NCBI RefSeq assembly: GCF_016680995.1
Contig: NZ_JAEQMG010000041.1
Coordinates: 1-64,000, forward strand
Direction: 5' to 3'
DNA: 64,000 bases
DNA from: Ruminococcus difficilis
Lineage (GTDB): Bacteria > Bacillota_A > Clostridia > Oscillospirales > Acutalibacteraceae
The first letter of the stretch is position 1; each line of letters begins with the position of its first letter. Positions 8,302-16,554 of the stretch are shown here, in pieces. Below the pieces are notes generated by a model. The model saw only the letters and a list, made by a program, of their open reading frames with translations. It was not told the origin of the DNA and searched no databases. Made by a program: the position numbers and the translations under genes.

Positions 8302-8311
8302 GGAGAATAAG

Positions 8312-9712
8312 ATGAGCAAGAAGATTTTAGTCACAGAGACAGCGCTGCGCGACGCGCACCAGAGCCTGATCGCGACCCGTATGACGACCGAAGAGATGCT
8401 CCCGATCCTCGATGAGATGGATAAGATCGGTTACTATTCGCTCGAATGCTGGGGCGGCGCGACCTTTGACAGCTGTCTGCGATTTTTGAATGAAGACCCG
8501 TGGGAGCGTCTTCGCACCATTCGCGAGCATTGTAAGAACACCAAGCTCCAGATGCTCTTCCGCGGTCAGAATATGCTCGGCTACCGTCATTATGCCGACG
8601 ACGTTCTTGAGTATTTTGTACAGCGTTCCGTCGCGAACGGTATCGATATCATCCGTATTTTTGACGCGCTGAACGATATCAAGAACCTGCAGGTCGCTAT
8701 CAAGGCGGCAAAGAAGGAAGGCGCTCACGCGCAGGTAGCGATCAGCTACACCACCGGCCCCGTCTTTACGGACGAGTACTATGTCGAATACGCCAAGCGT
8801 ATCGCGGATGCGGGCGCCGACTCCATCTGCATCAAGGATATGGCGGCGCTGCTGACCCCTTACCGTACCGAAAAGCTCGTCAAGGCGATCAAGTCCGAGG
8901 TCGATCTGCCCTTGCAGCTCCACACCCATTATACCTCCGGACTTGCCTCCATGTGCCTGATGAAGGGCGTAGAAGCGGGCGTCGATATGATCGACACCGC
9001 GATCTCTCCGCTGGCGCTGGGTACCTCTCACGCGCCGACCGAGAGCATGATCGCCGCGTTCATGGGCACCGAATATGATACGGGCATCAAGCTCGAGAGC
9101 ATGACCCCGATCCGCGAATACTTCATGACCCTGCGCGAGAAGTATATCAAGAGCGGTCTTTTGGATCCCAAGATGCTCGCTACCGACGCCAAGGCGCTGA
9201 TCTATCAGGTGCCGGGCGGTATGCTGAGCAACCTGCTCAGTCAGCTCAAACAGGCGGGCAAGGAAGATCAACTCACGCAGGTGCTCGAGGAAGTGCCGCG
9301 TGTGCGTGAGGACAGCGGTTATCCGCCGCTCGTCACCCCGACCTCTCAGATCGTCGGTACGCAGGCGGTGTTCAACGTCATCATGGGCGAGCGTTACAAG
9401 ATGTGCACCAACGAGTTCAAGGATCTGGTCGCGGGCAAATACGGCACCACCCCGATGCCTATCGACCCCGAGTTCCGCAAGCGCATTATCGGCGATATGA
9501 AGCCCATCGAATGTCGTCCCGCCGATCTGCTTGAGCCGGAACTTGAAAAGCTGCGCGCCGAGATTCCGCAGTATTTGGAGCAGGAAGAGGACGTTCTCAG
9601 CTACGCCCAGTTCCCGAAGGTCGCGATCGACTTCTTTGAGAAGCGCCGCAACAAAAAGCTCGGTATCAACTCCGAATTACTCGACAAAGAGAATAAAGTC
9701 CATCCCGTCTGA
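8312..9712 (+). CDS. Oxaloacetate decarboxylase alpha / transcarboxylase 5S-type subunit
   Basis: Carboxyltransferase of the HMG-lyase-like TIM-barrel class that transfers CO2 between carboxybiotin and pyruvate/oxaloacetate. The start LVTETALRDAHQSLIATRM carries the metal-binding Asp of the family; the active-site lysine is K175 in CIKDMAALL, and the metal-binding histidines are H204 and H206 in LHTHYTSG. The C-terminal third is the conserved carboxylase domain. No biotinyl domain is fused; the preceding gene supplies it. No membrane beta subunit (OadB/MmdB) is in the operon, which favours a soluble transcarboxylase-like or pyruvate/oxaloacetate exchange role over a sodium pump. The start codon follows an AGGAG site. 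Confidence 0.9.
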   Translation: MSKKILVTETALRDAHQSLIATRMTTEEMLPILDEMDKIGYYSLECWGGATFDSCLRFLNEDPWERLRTIREHCKNTKLQMLFRGQNMLGYRHYADDVLEYFVQRSVANGIDIIRIFDALNDIKNLQVAIKAAKKEGAHAQVAISYTTGPVFTDEYYVEYAKRIADAGADSICIKDMAALLTPYRTEKLVKAIKSEVDLPLQLHTHYTSGLASMCLMKGVEAGVDMIDTAISPLALGTSHAPTESMIAAFMGTEYDTGIKLESMTPIREYFMTLREKYIKSGLLDPKMLATDAKALIYQVPGGMLSNLLSQLKQAGKEDQLTQVLEEVPRVREDSGYPPLVTPTSQIVGTQAVFNVIMGERYKMCTNEFKDLVAGKYGTTPMPIDPEFRKRIIGDMKPIECRPADLLEPELEKLRAEIPQYLEQEEDVLSYAQFPKVAIDFFEKRRNKKLGINSELLDKENKVHPV

Positions 9713-9723
9713 TCGGGATAAGA

Positions 9724-9750
9724 AAAAGGCTGTCGTCATGACAGCCTTTT
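9724..9750. terminator. Bidirectional terminator
   Basis: AAAAGGCTGTC-5-GACAGCCTTTT hairpin between the converging carboxyltransferase operon and tmcAL; A and T tracts on both sides allow use from either strand. Confidence 0.8.
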
Positions 9751-9761
9751 GTGATATAGGA

Positions 9762-10883
9762 TCATATTTTGATCACGCCTTGGGTGAATTCGTTGATCGG
9801 ATCAGCATGTCTTGCGATGTTCATCGCCTCGGAGGCACGCAGATCAACTTTGAATATTTCTTTTGCGGAAATATGATTCAGATCTTCATAGTCCGCTTTC
9901 GTTCTCACGATCAACGGCAGCTTCGCGCCCGCCAATGTTCCCGCCAATACCGATTTGACGCCGAGGATCCGCAGATAGGGGACAGGGGTGCTTTGCATCT
10001 CCGCGGTAATGCCGAGAAACGCGGAGAGAATGATGCGGCGAATCCGTGCCATCGTGTAGCGTTTTGTTTTGATCGCGTTATATATTTCCGATAAAGAATT
10101 ATACTGCTTTGCCGCTTCGATGATCCGATATTCCAGCCCCTCGCTAACATCGGCGATCTTGCGCAGTTCCTCCGCCGTGATCGTTTTGAGCCGATAGAGG
10201 ATCGCAGGCTCAATACTTTTGATGGTGCTGACGTTGGTGATCTCCATCGGTGTGAGCAGCTTGTACGATTCACCCTTTTCGATCAATTCTCTTATTTTAC
10301 TCGCGGACGCGATCCCGTCGCGGATGATATTCTCGTCGTGATTCACGCCCTTGCGGGGGATGGCGATCGGCAGGAGCCCGTATTTTTGACAAGCCTTGAT
10401 GTATTCGATCGCGAGGATGTTGTTCGGCTGATCGAGTACCTTGGCGTACTTATCTCCGACCGCCATACTCAGCGCCTTGGGGTAGTATTGACCGTTCTTC
10501 ATCAAATCATGGATCTTGTCGTTGATCAGCTTGTTTTCGAGCAGACCGGTGACCTCTTTCAGGTCGCTGATCGAATTCTCCGCGCCGAAATACAGCCTGT
10601 CGCAGTTCATTGCCGCGGCAATACGCACGCCGTTTTCCGCGAAGGTCTGCGCTCCTGACATCGCGTAGACGGTCGGCAGCTCCACGACGATATCCGCGCC
10701 GTTATGTAAGGCGGCTTTAGCGCGGGCGTATTTATCCGTGATCGCGATATCGCCGCGCTGGACAAAGTTGCCGCTCATGACGCAAACGACATCGTTATGA
10801 GGATCAGACTTTATTTTCTCTATAAGAAATTTATGCCCGTTATGAAACGGATTGAACTCACAAATCACCGCCGCGCGGCTCAT
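9762..10883 (-). CDS. tmcAL: tRNA(Met) cytidine acetate ligase
   Basis: Enzyme of the TmcAL (formerly DUF795/YlbM) family that uses ATP and acetate to make N4-acetylcytidine at the wobble base of elongator tRNA-Met. The nucleotidyltransferase signature is at the N-terminus: ICEFNPFHNGHKF contains the HxGH motif. The GDIAITDKYARAKAAL segment and the C-terminal RIRRIILSAFLGI segment match the family. The start chosen is the ATG giving MSRAAVICEF; the frame is open further upstream but only into repeat sequence. At 373 residues it is slightly short. It runs opposite to ackA, whose acetate chemistry is shared only by coincidence as far as can be seen. Confidence 0.88.
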   Translation of the reverse strand: MSRAAVICEFNPFHNGHKFLIEKIKSDPHNDVVCVMSGNFVQRGDIAITDKYARAKAALHNGADIVVELPTVYAMSGAQTFAENGVRIAAAMNCDRLYFGAENSISDLKEVTGLLENKLINDKIHDLMKNGQYYPKALSMAVGDKYAKVLDQPNNILAIEYIKACQKYGLLPIAIPRKGVNHDENIIRDGIASASKIRELIEKGESYKLLTPMEITNVSTIKSIEPAILYRLKTITAEELRKIADVSEGLEYRIIEAAKQYNSLSEIYNAIKTKRYTMARIRRIILSAFLGITAEMQSTPVPYLRILGVKSVLAGTLAGAKLPLIVRTKADYEDLNHISAKEIFKVDLRASEAMNIARHADPINEFTQGVIKI

Positions 10884-10907
10884 ATTCTCACCAGCTTTTA
10901 TAAATTC

Positions 10908-11012
10908 GTCATTTCGAGGGATGGGGATAAGCGTGGCAATCTCATCCAATCAGGCTCCCTTTCCTAAGGGAGCTGTCACCGGACACGTGTGTCACGGTGA
11001 CTGAGGGTTGTC
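10908..11012. repeat. Family B remnant fused to family A copy 3
   Basis: 10908-10950 is a family B element (GTCATTTCGAGGG ... CGTGGCAATCTCA). It runs straight into a family A element from 10951 (AGGCTCCCTTTCCTAAGGGAGC, then TGTCACCGGACACGTGTGTC and TGAGGGTTGTCA). Sits between the divergent tmcAL and ackA genes. Confidence 0.75.
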
Positions 11013-11051
11013 ATATGACGGTTTCTCAAGTGAATTATCTTGATAAAACAC

Positions 11052-11080
11052 TTGAAATACGTTTTGAAATGTACTATTAT
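11052..11080 (+). promoter_or_regulatory. Promoter of ackA
   Basis: TTGAAA and TATTAT separated by 17 bases, 47 bases before the ackA start. Confidence 0.7.
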
Positions 11081-11127
11081 AGTATAGGTCAAAAATGTTA
11101 TTATTTCAATACAGGAGGAAGAATTCT

Positions 11128-12330
11128 ATGAAAATATTAGTCATCAACGCCGGCAGCTCCAGCTTGAAGTATCAGCTGATCGATATGGATACCGAGCAGA
11201 TGATCGCAAAAGGTAACTGCGAACGTATCGGTCAGGAGGGCTCCTTCATCGGTCACAAGACCGCCGACGGCCGCTCCTTTACCAAAGAGATCCCCATGCC
11301 CGATCACGCTAAGGCGTTTCTCGCTGTCAGCGACGCGCTGCTTTCCGAAGAATACGGCGTCATCAAGAACCTCGATGAGGTCGCGGCGATCGGTCATCGT
11401 ATCGTCCAGGGCGGCGCTCTGTTCAGCGATCCCGAGCTGGTCACCGAAGAGGTCATCAAGGGCATCGAGAGCCTGATCCCGCTCGCACCGCTCCATAACG
11501 CCGGTCATGTACAGGCGATCCGCGGCTGTCAGCAGGTATTCGGCGACAAGATCCCGATGGTCGTCGTATTCGATACCGCGTTCCATTCCACCATGCCCGA
11601 AAAGGCGTATATGTACGCTGTTCCTTATGAGTATTATGAGAAGTACGCTGTCCGCCGTTACGGCGCTCACGGCACCTCTCACCGCTTTGTATCCGGCGCG
11701 ATGGCGGATCTGATGGGCAAGGACATCAAGGATCTCAAGCTCATCACCTGCCATATCGGCAACGGTTCTTCCATCACCGCTGTTCAGAACGGTAAGGTCA
11801 TCGACACCTCTATGGGTTTGACGCCGCTCGACGGTATCCTGATGGGTACCCGCTCCGGCTGTCTCGATCCCTCCGTCGTCACCTTTATCGCTGAGAAAGA
11901 GGGCTTCACTCCGCAGGAGATGAACACCCTGCTCAATAAGAAATCCGGTCTTTTGGGTATTTCCGGCATTTCCAGCGACGACCGCGATGTGACCAAGGCT
12001 GAGGAAGAGGGCAATCACCGTGCCGCGCTGGTACACCAGATGCTGTATTATCAGATCGCGAAGTACATCGGTCAGTATTGGGTCGCTATGGGCGGCTGTG
12101 ACGGTATCGTGTTCACCGCGGGCTTAGGCGAGAATCAGCCTGCTCTGCGTGAAAGCGTCGTCGATTACCTTGCGTTTGCCGGCGTGAAGCTGAACAAAGA
12201 AGTCAACGCGAAGACCCGCGACACCGCGTTCATCTCCGCCGAAGATTCTTCCATTCCTGTTGCCGTTATCGCAACTAACGAGGAATTGGCGATCGCGCGC
12301 GACACCAAGTCGATCGTAGAAAAGCTGTAA
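11128..12330 (+). CDS. ackA: Acetate kinase
   Basis: Interconverts acetyl phosphate and acetate with ADP/ATP, the ATP-yielding last step of mixed-acid fermentation in anaerobes. The N-terminal phosphate-binding signature ILVINAGSSSLKYQ and the second signature GAHGTSHRFV are both intact; CHIGNGSS and MGTRSGCLDPS follow. The 400-residue length is standard. AGGAGG lies 10 bases before the ATG. No phosphotransacetylase gene adjoins it, so it forms a single-gene unit with its own promoter and terminator. Confidence 0.97.
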   Translation: MKILVINAGSSSLKYQLIDMDTEQMIAKGNCERIGQEGSFIGHKTADGRSFTKEIPMPDHAKAFLAVSDALLSEEYGVIKNLDEVAAIGHRIVQGGALFSDPELVTEEVIKGIESLIPLAPLHNAGHVQAIRGCQQVFGDKIPMVVVFDTAFHSTMPEKAYMYAVPYEYYEKYAVRRYGAHGTSHRFVSGAMADLMGKDIKDLKLITCHIGNGSSITAVQNGKVIDTSMGLTPLDGILMGTRSGCLDPSVVTFIAEKEGFTPQEMNTLLNKKSGLLGISGISSDDRDVTKAEEEGNHRAALVHQMLYYQIAKYIGQYWVAMGGCDGIVFTAGLGENQPALRESVVDYLAFAGVKLNKEVNAKTRDTAFISAEDSSIPVAVIATNEELAIARDTKSIVEKL

Positions 12331-12392
12331 TAGGCTCCCTATTCTAAGGGAGCTGTCTGTAGACGCTTGCGTCTTGCAGATTGAGGGTTGCC
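12331..12392. repeat. Family A repeat, copy 4
   Basis: Begins at the ackA stop codon: AGGCTCCCTATTCTAAGGGAGC, then TGTCTGTAGACGCTTGCGTC hairpin and TTGAGGGTTG. The third element is missing. Confidence 0.7.
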
Positions 12393-12415
12393 GACCTTCG
12401 TAATAAAGAATGAAT

Positions 12416-12451
12416 CCGTCCTTGACTGTTTTCGTCGAGGGCGGTTTTTTT
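12416..12451 (+). terminator. Terminator of ackA
   Basis: CCGTCCTTGAC pairs with GTCGAGGGCGG (two G-U pairs) around a 7-base loop and is followed by seven T. Confidence 0.8.
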
Positions 12452-12631
12452 CTGACTGCACAATTGTCACAATTGTGGTTGGTTGTCACAAAAAGCACTA
12501 AGAGAAAGAGAAAGAAAAAGAATAAAGAAAAAGAGAATGATAATGAAATGAGAAGGATAATGACAAAAACAAACCTGTCGGGTTCTCAACATATCAACAT
12601 GTTTTCCACGTAGTTATCAACATAGTATAAT
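12452..12631. other. Gap with purine-rich tract, no gene
   Basis: Contains the palindrome CACAATTGTCACAATTGTGG near 12459-12478 and a long A/G-rich, low-complexity tract at about 12497-12565. An open frame crosses it but its product would be Lys/Glu repeats with no ribosome-binding site. I see no gene here. Confidence 0.5.
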
Positions 12632-12780
12632 TGTCATTGCGAGGGATCGCTATATGGGGTCCCCCACAACTCCCTGAGTTGTGGGGAGAGGAGGAACCGC
12701 CACGCGGTGCGAAGGCTTGCCGTTAGGTGAGCCTGCACAAGCTCGGCGAGTGACGACGATGTGGCAATCTCAACCGAGTG
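12632..12780. repeat. Composite family B repeat with nested module
   Basis: The outer parts are family B (TTGTCATTGCGAGGG at the left, GTGGCAATCTCAACCG at the right). Nested between them is GGGGTCCCCCACAACTCC ... GTTGTGGGGAGAGGAGGA, a hairpin module that also appears in the tRNA-Ala array near 58815 and 59146 and in inverted form near 13547-13575. Confidence 0.7.
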
Positions 12781-12814
12781 AAGGTTGTCAGACCTATGAT
12801 AATCATAAACAAAA

Positions 12815-12839
12815 ACAGGACGATGATCGGTCGTCCTGT
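12815..12839 (-). terminator. Terminator of the molybdenum operon
   Basis: ACAGGACGA-7-TCGTCCTGT hairpin; on the minus strand it is followed by TTTTTGTTT, so it ends the transcript coming from mogA. Confidence 0.8.
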
Positions 12840-12867
12840 ACTCATTTCATATCATTAAATAATTTGT

Positions 12868-12903
12868 CAATGTGAGGATTTAGTTCTTGGCAATCTCAGC
12901 CGT
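12868..12903. repeat. Family B repeat, degenerate
   Basis: TTGTCAATGTGAGGA ... TTGGCAATCTCAGCC, ending at the 3' end of the mogA-like gene. Confidence 0.6.
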
Positions 12904-12904
12904 T

Positions 12905-13378
12905 TCACTCTTTGTTTCCGTTCAGCATATCCAATCCGTGTCCGAGGTAGGGGAGGATGAAGCCCAGATTTTCCGTCGCTCCTTTGGGGGAGCCGGGCAG
13001 GTTGATGATCAGGCTCGTTTCTCGAATCCCCGCGACGCCTCTCGACAGCATCCCTCTCGGTGTGATCTCCATGCTTTTTTGCCGCATATATTCGGCGATA
13101 CCGGGCGCTTCACGCTCGATGACCTCTTTGGTCGCTTCGGGAGTGATATCGCGCGGCGCAAAGCCTGTGCCGCCGGTGGTGACGATCAGATGTATGCCTT
13201 TATCACAGTGATCGATCAGAGCGCTTTTAATCTTATTTTTCTCGTCGGGAATGATAATGCGATCAAGCACCTGATAACCCTGCTCTTTGAGCAGTTCCGC
13301 GATCATGGGACCGCTTTTGTCTTCATAGATTCCGTTTGCGGCTCTGTCGCTGATCGTGATGATGGTTGCTGTATACAT
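12905..13378 (-). CDS. mogA: Molybdopterin adenylyltransferase MogA/MoaB-like
   Basis: Member of the MogA/MoaB fold that adenylates molybdopterin before metal insertion. Characteristic segments are ATIITISDRAANGIYED at the start, LIVTTGGTGFAPRDITPEAT in the middle (the GGTG nucleotide/pterin loop) and LIINLPGSPKGATENLGFIL near the end. At 157 residues it has the length of the stand-alone enzyme. Naming between MogA and MoaB is uncertain; MoaB is the usual name in Gram-positives. It is the last gene of the mod-moa operon; AAGGAG precedes the ATG. Confidence 0.9.
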   Translation of the reverse strand: MYTATIITISDRAANGIYEDKSGPMIAELLKEQGYQVLDRIIIPDEKNKIKSALIDHCDKGIHLIVTTGGTGFAPRDITPEATKEVIEREAPGIAEYMRQKSMEITPRGMLSRGVAGIRETSLIINLPGSPKGATENLGFILPYLGHGLDMLNGNKE

Positions 13379-13440
13379 GATTATTTCTCCTTGTTGCCTT
13401 CCCCTTGAGTAACCGCCGAATCAATCGACGTAACAATAAC

Positions 13441-13580
13441 GGTGTCATTGCGAAGCCCGCATTGGTTAAGGTTGAGATTGCCACGTCGGGCTCGGTCGCC
13501 CTCCTCGCAATGACTATTCATTTGCGGGTTATGTCCTCGTATCGCGGCTCCTCCTCTCCCCATAATCCGGGGAATAGGCT
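13441..13580. repeat. Family B repeats, both orientations
   Basis: GTGTCATTGCGAAG at 13442 faces GGTTGAGATTGCCACG ... CTCGCAATGAC on the same strand, so one forward and one inverted copy overlap. A GGCTCCTCCTCTCCCC segment near 13547 is the inverted form of the module nested at 12655. Lies between the mogA-like and moeA-like genes of one operon. Confidence 0.65.
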
Positions 13581-13582
13581 GT

Positions 13583-14599
13583 TTATTTCCCGAACGGACA
13601 GTGCGGAAAGGTGCAAATGTCACACCCAAGGCATAATCCGCCTTCTCCGAAACTGACGAAATCCGCTTTGCTCAGCTTTACATCTGCCATGATACGGGGC
13701 AGAACCAGATCAAATACGGTCGCTTTGGCGTACATCACACAGCCTGGCAAGCCCATGATCGGTGTGCCGTCCTCAAAATAGCCTAAGAGGAACATTGCCC
13801 CGGGAAGTACCGGTGCGCCGTAGGTGACGATATCCGCGCCGCTTGCCTTGATCGCGCCGGGCGTGCGGTCATCGGGGTCGACGCTCATGCCGCCTGTGCA
13901 GAGGATCATATCCGCCTTGCCTTTGACGGCGTTGATCGCATCCACGATCGCGTCCGTGCCGTCGTCCACGGTCAGATGCTCGGTGACGGTGACGCCAAAA
14001 GCGCGGAGCTTTTCGATCAATACGGGTGTGAATTTGTCCTCGATCCTGCCGTGGAACACCTCGCTGCCTGTCGTGATGACGGCGGCGGTCTTGCGCGTAT
14101 AGGGCAGGACGCTCATGATGGGGCTATTGCCGACGATCGACTTGGCGCGGTCGAGCTTCTCTTTCTCGATGACCAGCGGGATGACGCGTGTACCCGCGAG
14201 CTTATCGCCCATGCGGACAGCGGTAAAGCCCTTTCTGGTGGCGATCATTAATTCTTCTATAGAATTAACAGCGTTCAAGCTCTCTCTGTCAAGGGTAAAG
14301 AGTCCGTCGATCTCGGAGGATAGCTCGATCTTGCCCTCTTGGACCTCACCGCGGCTGATATTGTCGCCCTTGCAGAGCTGACACAGGATCTCCGCCGCGT
14401 CATTCTCGTGGAGCTTGCTTTCGTCCATCTCAAAGATATAGAGGTTTTCTTTTCCCATGCTCAGCAGGACGGGGATATCCGCTTCAGTGACGACATGACC
14501 CTTGCAAAATCGCGCGCCCTTGTATTTGCCGGGGATGATCTGCGTCATATCGTGGCACAGAACCTGCCCGACAGCTTCGGTTGTTTTGATGAGTTTCAT
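13583..14599 (-). CDS. Molybdopterin-binding protein, MoeA-like
   Basis: Protein of 338 residues with the MoeA/MogA-type pterin-binding domain: TAAVITTGSEVFHGRIEDKF, then DMILCTGGMSVDPDDRTPGAIK and a LPGAMFL ... GLPGCVMYAKATVFDL segment. MoeA inserts molybdate into adenylated molybdopterin. The protein is shorter than full MoeA (about 400 residues) and its N-terminal part (MKLIKTTEAVGQVLCHDM) is of the kind seen in the Clostridia-type short homologues. The C-terminus is Cys-rich (GLCLGCDICTFPHCPFG), a pattern that could bind metal and is not part of canonical MoeA. The start at 14599 has AGGAG upstream. Confidence 0.82.
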   Translation of the reverse strand: MKLIKTTEAVGQVLCHDMTQIIPGKYKGARFCKGHVVTEADIPVLLSMGKENLYIFEMDESKLHENDAAEILCQLCKGDNISRGEVQEGKIELSSEIDGLFTLDRESLNAVNSIEELMIATRKGFTAVRMGDKLAGTRVIPLVIEKEKLDRAKSIVGNSPIMSVLPYTRKTAAVITTGSEVFHGRIEDKFTPVLIEKLRAFGVTVTEHLTVDDGTDAIVDAINAVKGKADMILCTGGMSVDPDDRTPGAIKASGADIVTYGAPVLPGAMFLLGYFEDGTPIMGLPGCVMYAKATVFDLVLPRIMADVKLSKADFVSFGEGGLCLGCDICTFPHCPFGK

Positions 14600-14615
14600 G
14601 GTATTATCTCCTAAA

Positions 14616-14690
14616 AGGCTCCCTTTGGTAAAGGGAGCTGTCAACGAAAGTTGACTGAGGGATTGTATACTTGTTTGAGCGAATGCGAGT
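14616..14690. repeat. Family A repeat, copy 5
   Basis: AGGCTCCCTTTGGTAAAGGGAGC, TGTCAACGAAAGTTGAC hairpin, TGAGGGATTGTATA, then GAGCGAATGCGAG. It fills the whole gap between the MOSC gene stop (14692) and the moeA-like ribosome-binding site. Confidence 0.85.
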
Positions 14691-14691
14691 A

Positions 14692-15141
14692 TCAGATAAT
14701 AATATGATCTCCCGACTTGACGGTGCCGCCCTTGCGGACGATAGCAAAGATGCCCTCGGTGGGCATGACGCATTTGCCGGTGAGCTTCTTGATCTCGCAG
14801 TCGTTGTGACATTCTTTGCCGATCTGAGTGACCTCTAATTCCGCTTCACCGATCGACATTATCGTACCGATCGGCAGGCTTTTCAGCTCAATGCCCTTGG
14901 TGAGGATGTTTTCGGCAAAGTCGCCGGGATTCAGCTCCATGCCGAGCGCGCGCATTTTATCGACGCTCTCTTCGGCGAGCAGGCTGACCTGTCGGTGACG
15001 GTATAATTTGGGTGTATCGGCGTTCACCGCGTGAGCGTCACCGATGATCCCACAGTTTTCCAGTAAGGTGATCGAGGGGACAGGATGCTTGCGGGTACCT
15101 TTTTTTTCACTGATACAGGTCGCCGTGACGATCCCTTTCAT
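14692..15141 (-). CDS. MOSC-domain protein
   Basis: Stand-alone MOSC domain (149 residues), the beta-barrel fold that ends molybdenum cofactor sulfurases and forms YiiM-like proteins; it binds molybdenum cofactor. The conserved cysteine lies in GKECHNDCEI, and the family GDAHA and PGDFAENILT segments are present. The ATG overlaps the moaC stop (ATGA). Its 3' end abuts a family A repeat. The precise reaction is unknown; the context says it acts on molybdopterin or its oxygen/sulfur ligand. Confidence 0.88.
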   Translation of the reverse strand: MKGIVTATCISEKKGTRKHPVPSITLLENCGIIGDAHAVNADTPKLYRHRQVSLLAEESVDKMRALGMELNPGDFAENILTKGIELKSLPIGTIMSIGEAELEVTQIGKECHNDCEIKKLTGKCVMPTEGIFAIVRKGGTVKSGDHIII

Positions 15142-15602
15142 CGTTCATACACCCCGCTTTTTCCGCCGCTTTTGTAGCTTAGACGGATGTTTTGTATCTC
15201 GATATCCCGCTGTACCGCCTTACACATATCGTAGATCGTCAGCGCTGCGGTGCTGACCGCGGATAACGCCTCCATCTCAACGCCTGTATTTCCCTTGCAT
15301 TTGACGGCGGCATGGATATGGATCTCCGTTTCGGTCAATTCAAAGTTGATGTCTACGCCGGTGAGCATCAGCGGATGACACATCGGGATGTTATCGGAGG
15401 TTTTCTTTGCCGCCATGATGCCCGCGACCTGCGCGACCGCAAGGACGTCGCCCTTTTTGATACCGCCGCTTTTGATCAGCGCCATCGTATCGGGGTTGAC
15501 GACGACGGTACCCTCGGCGATCGCCTCGCGAAAGGTGCTGTCTTTTTCGGTCACATCCACCATTTTGGCGCGACCCTGTTCATTGATGTGAGAGAATTCC
15601 AT
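15138..15602 (-). CDS. moaC: Cyclic pyranopterin monophosphate synthase
   Basis: Second enzyme of molybdopterin synthesis; it turns the MoaA product (3',8-cyclo-GTP) into cyclic pyranopterin monophosphate. Clear family segments: MVDVTEKDSTFREAIAEG near the start, AGIMAAKKTSDNIPMCHPL in the middle with the substrate-binding CHP, and GVEMEALSAVSTAALTIYDM towards the end. Length of 154 is standard. It starts one base after the moaA stop region and overlaps the MOSC gene. Confidence 0.97.
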   Translation of the reverse strand: MEFSHINEQGRAKMVDVTEKDSTFREAIAEGTVVVNPDTMALIKSGGIKKGDVLAVAQVAGIMAAKKTSDNIPMCHPLMLTGVDINFELTETEIHIHAAVKCKGNTGVEMEALSAVSTAALTIYDMCKAVQRDIEIQNIRLSYKSGGKSGVYER

Positions 15603-15603
15603 C

Positions 15604-16554
15604 TTATCCTCCGATCTCGTTCATATAGCGTGCGGTGGAAGCTCCTGTCAAGCCGAATCGGTGGTTTTCGGGCTTTTGCAGGATACCGTTTTTGATTGTC
15701 TCTGTCAGCGCTTCACCCTGTAAGCCTCTCAGGTCGATCTCCTGATCCGAGTGCAGGCAGGGTTTCAGCCTGCCGTCCGCCGTGACGCGGATCTTGTTGC
15801 ACGAGGGGCAAAAGCTGTTCGACATCGGACAGATCAGCCCGATGGTGCCCTTGTGATCGGGCAGGTGATAGACCCGCGCGACGCCGTTGATCCTGAGCAG
15901 CTCGGCGTTGTGCAGATAACCCTCAATCGCCGCGGTCGTCATAAACCGACTGCTGTCCCAGCTCTTTGCGACGCCCAACGGCATCAGCTCGATGAAGCGC
16001 ACATGGATGGCGTGATCCTTGGTGAGGTTGATAAAATCATACAGCTCTTTGTCGTTGATGCCCTTGAGCAGTACGGTGTTGATCTTGATGTTGTCAAAAC
16101 CCGCGTTTTGAGCCGCTTTGATACCGCAGAGCACATCTTTTGGATCGCCGCCGCGGGTGATACGGCTGAATGTTTCGGGATGCATGCTGTCGAGGCTGAT
16201 GTTCAGTCGGTCAACGCCCGCGTCCTTCAACTCACTTGCCATCGTCGATAAGAAAGAACCGTTGGTCGTGATACCCAGCTCGATCCCGCTGTCGATCGCT
16301 TTGATGTTGCGGCACAGGGAAATGATCCCTTTCCTGACGAGCGGTTCACCGCCCGTTAAGCGAACCTTGCTGATACCCAGCTGGTGCGCCGCGCGGACGA
16401 TCTCGGTCATCTCTTCGATGCTGAGCATATCCGCGTGACTTTTCTTGCATACGCCCTCTTCCGGCATACAGTAGATACAGCGGTAGTTGCACAGATCGGT
16501 GACGGATAGCCGCAGATATTGGATTGTTCTTCCAAAGCTGTCTTGCATGATCAT
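15604..16554 (-). CDS. moaA: GTP 3',8-cyclase
   Basis: Radical SAM enzyme that starts molybdenum cofactor synthesis from GTP. The radical SAM cluster motif is CNYRCIYC near residue 22; the second 4Fe-4S site is the C-terminal CPMSNSFCPSC plus LKPC. The protein ends in the GG dipeptide needed for activity. RLTGGEPLVRKG is also intact. The start overlaps the modC stop by four bases, so uptake and cofactor synthesis are translationally linked. Confidence 0.97.
   Translation of the reverse strand: MIMQDSFGRTIQYLRLSVTDLCNYRCIYCMPEEGVCKKSHADMLSIEEMTEIVRAAHQLGISKVRLTGGEPLVRKGIISLCRNIKAIDSGIELGITTNGSFLSTMASELKDAGVDRLNISLDSMHPETFSRITRGGDPKDVLCGIKAAQNAGFDNIKINTVLLKGINDKELYDFINLTKDHAIHVRFIELMPLGVAKSWDSSRFMTTAAIEGYLHNAELLRINGVARVYHLPDHKGTIGLICPMSNSFCPSCNKIRVTADGRLKPCLHSDQEIDLRGLQGEALTETIKNGILQKPENHRFGLTGASTARYMNEIGG

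Noticed and set aside
8312..9712. Sodium-pumping oxaloacetate decarboxylase complex
   Set aside because: The alpha-type subunit is present, but neither the membrane beta subunit nor a membrane gamma subunit is found in the operon, and a 12S-like subunit takes their place.
12410..12613. Lysine-rich small open frame in the ackA downstream gap
   Set aside because: It begins inside the ackA terminator, has no ribosome-binding site and codes for low-complexity Lys/Glu repeats from a purine-rich tract.
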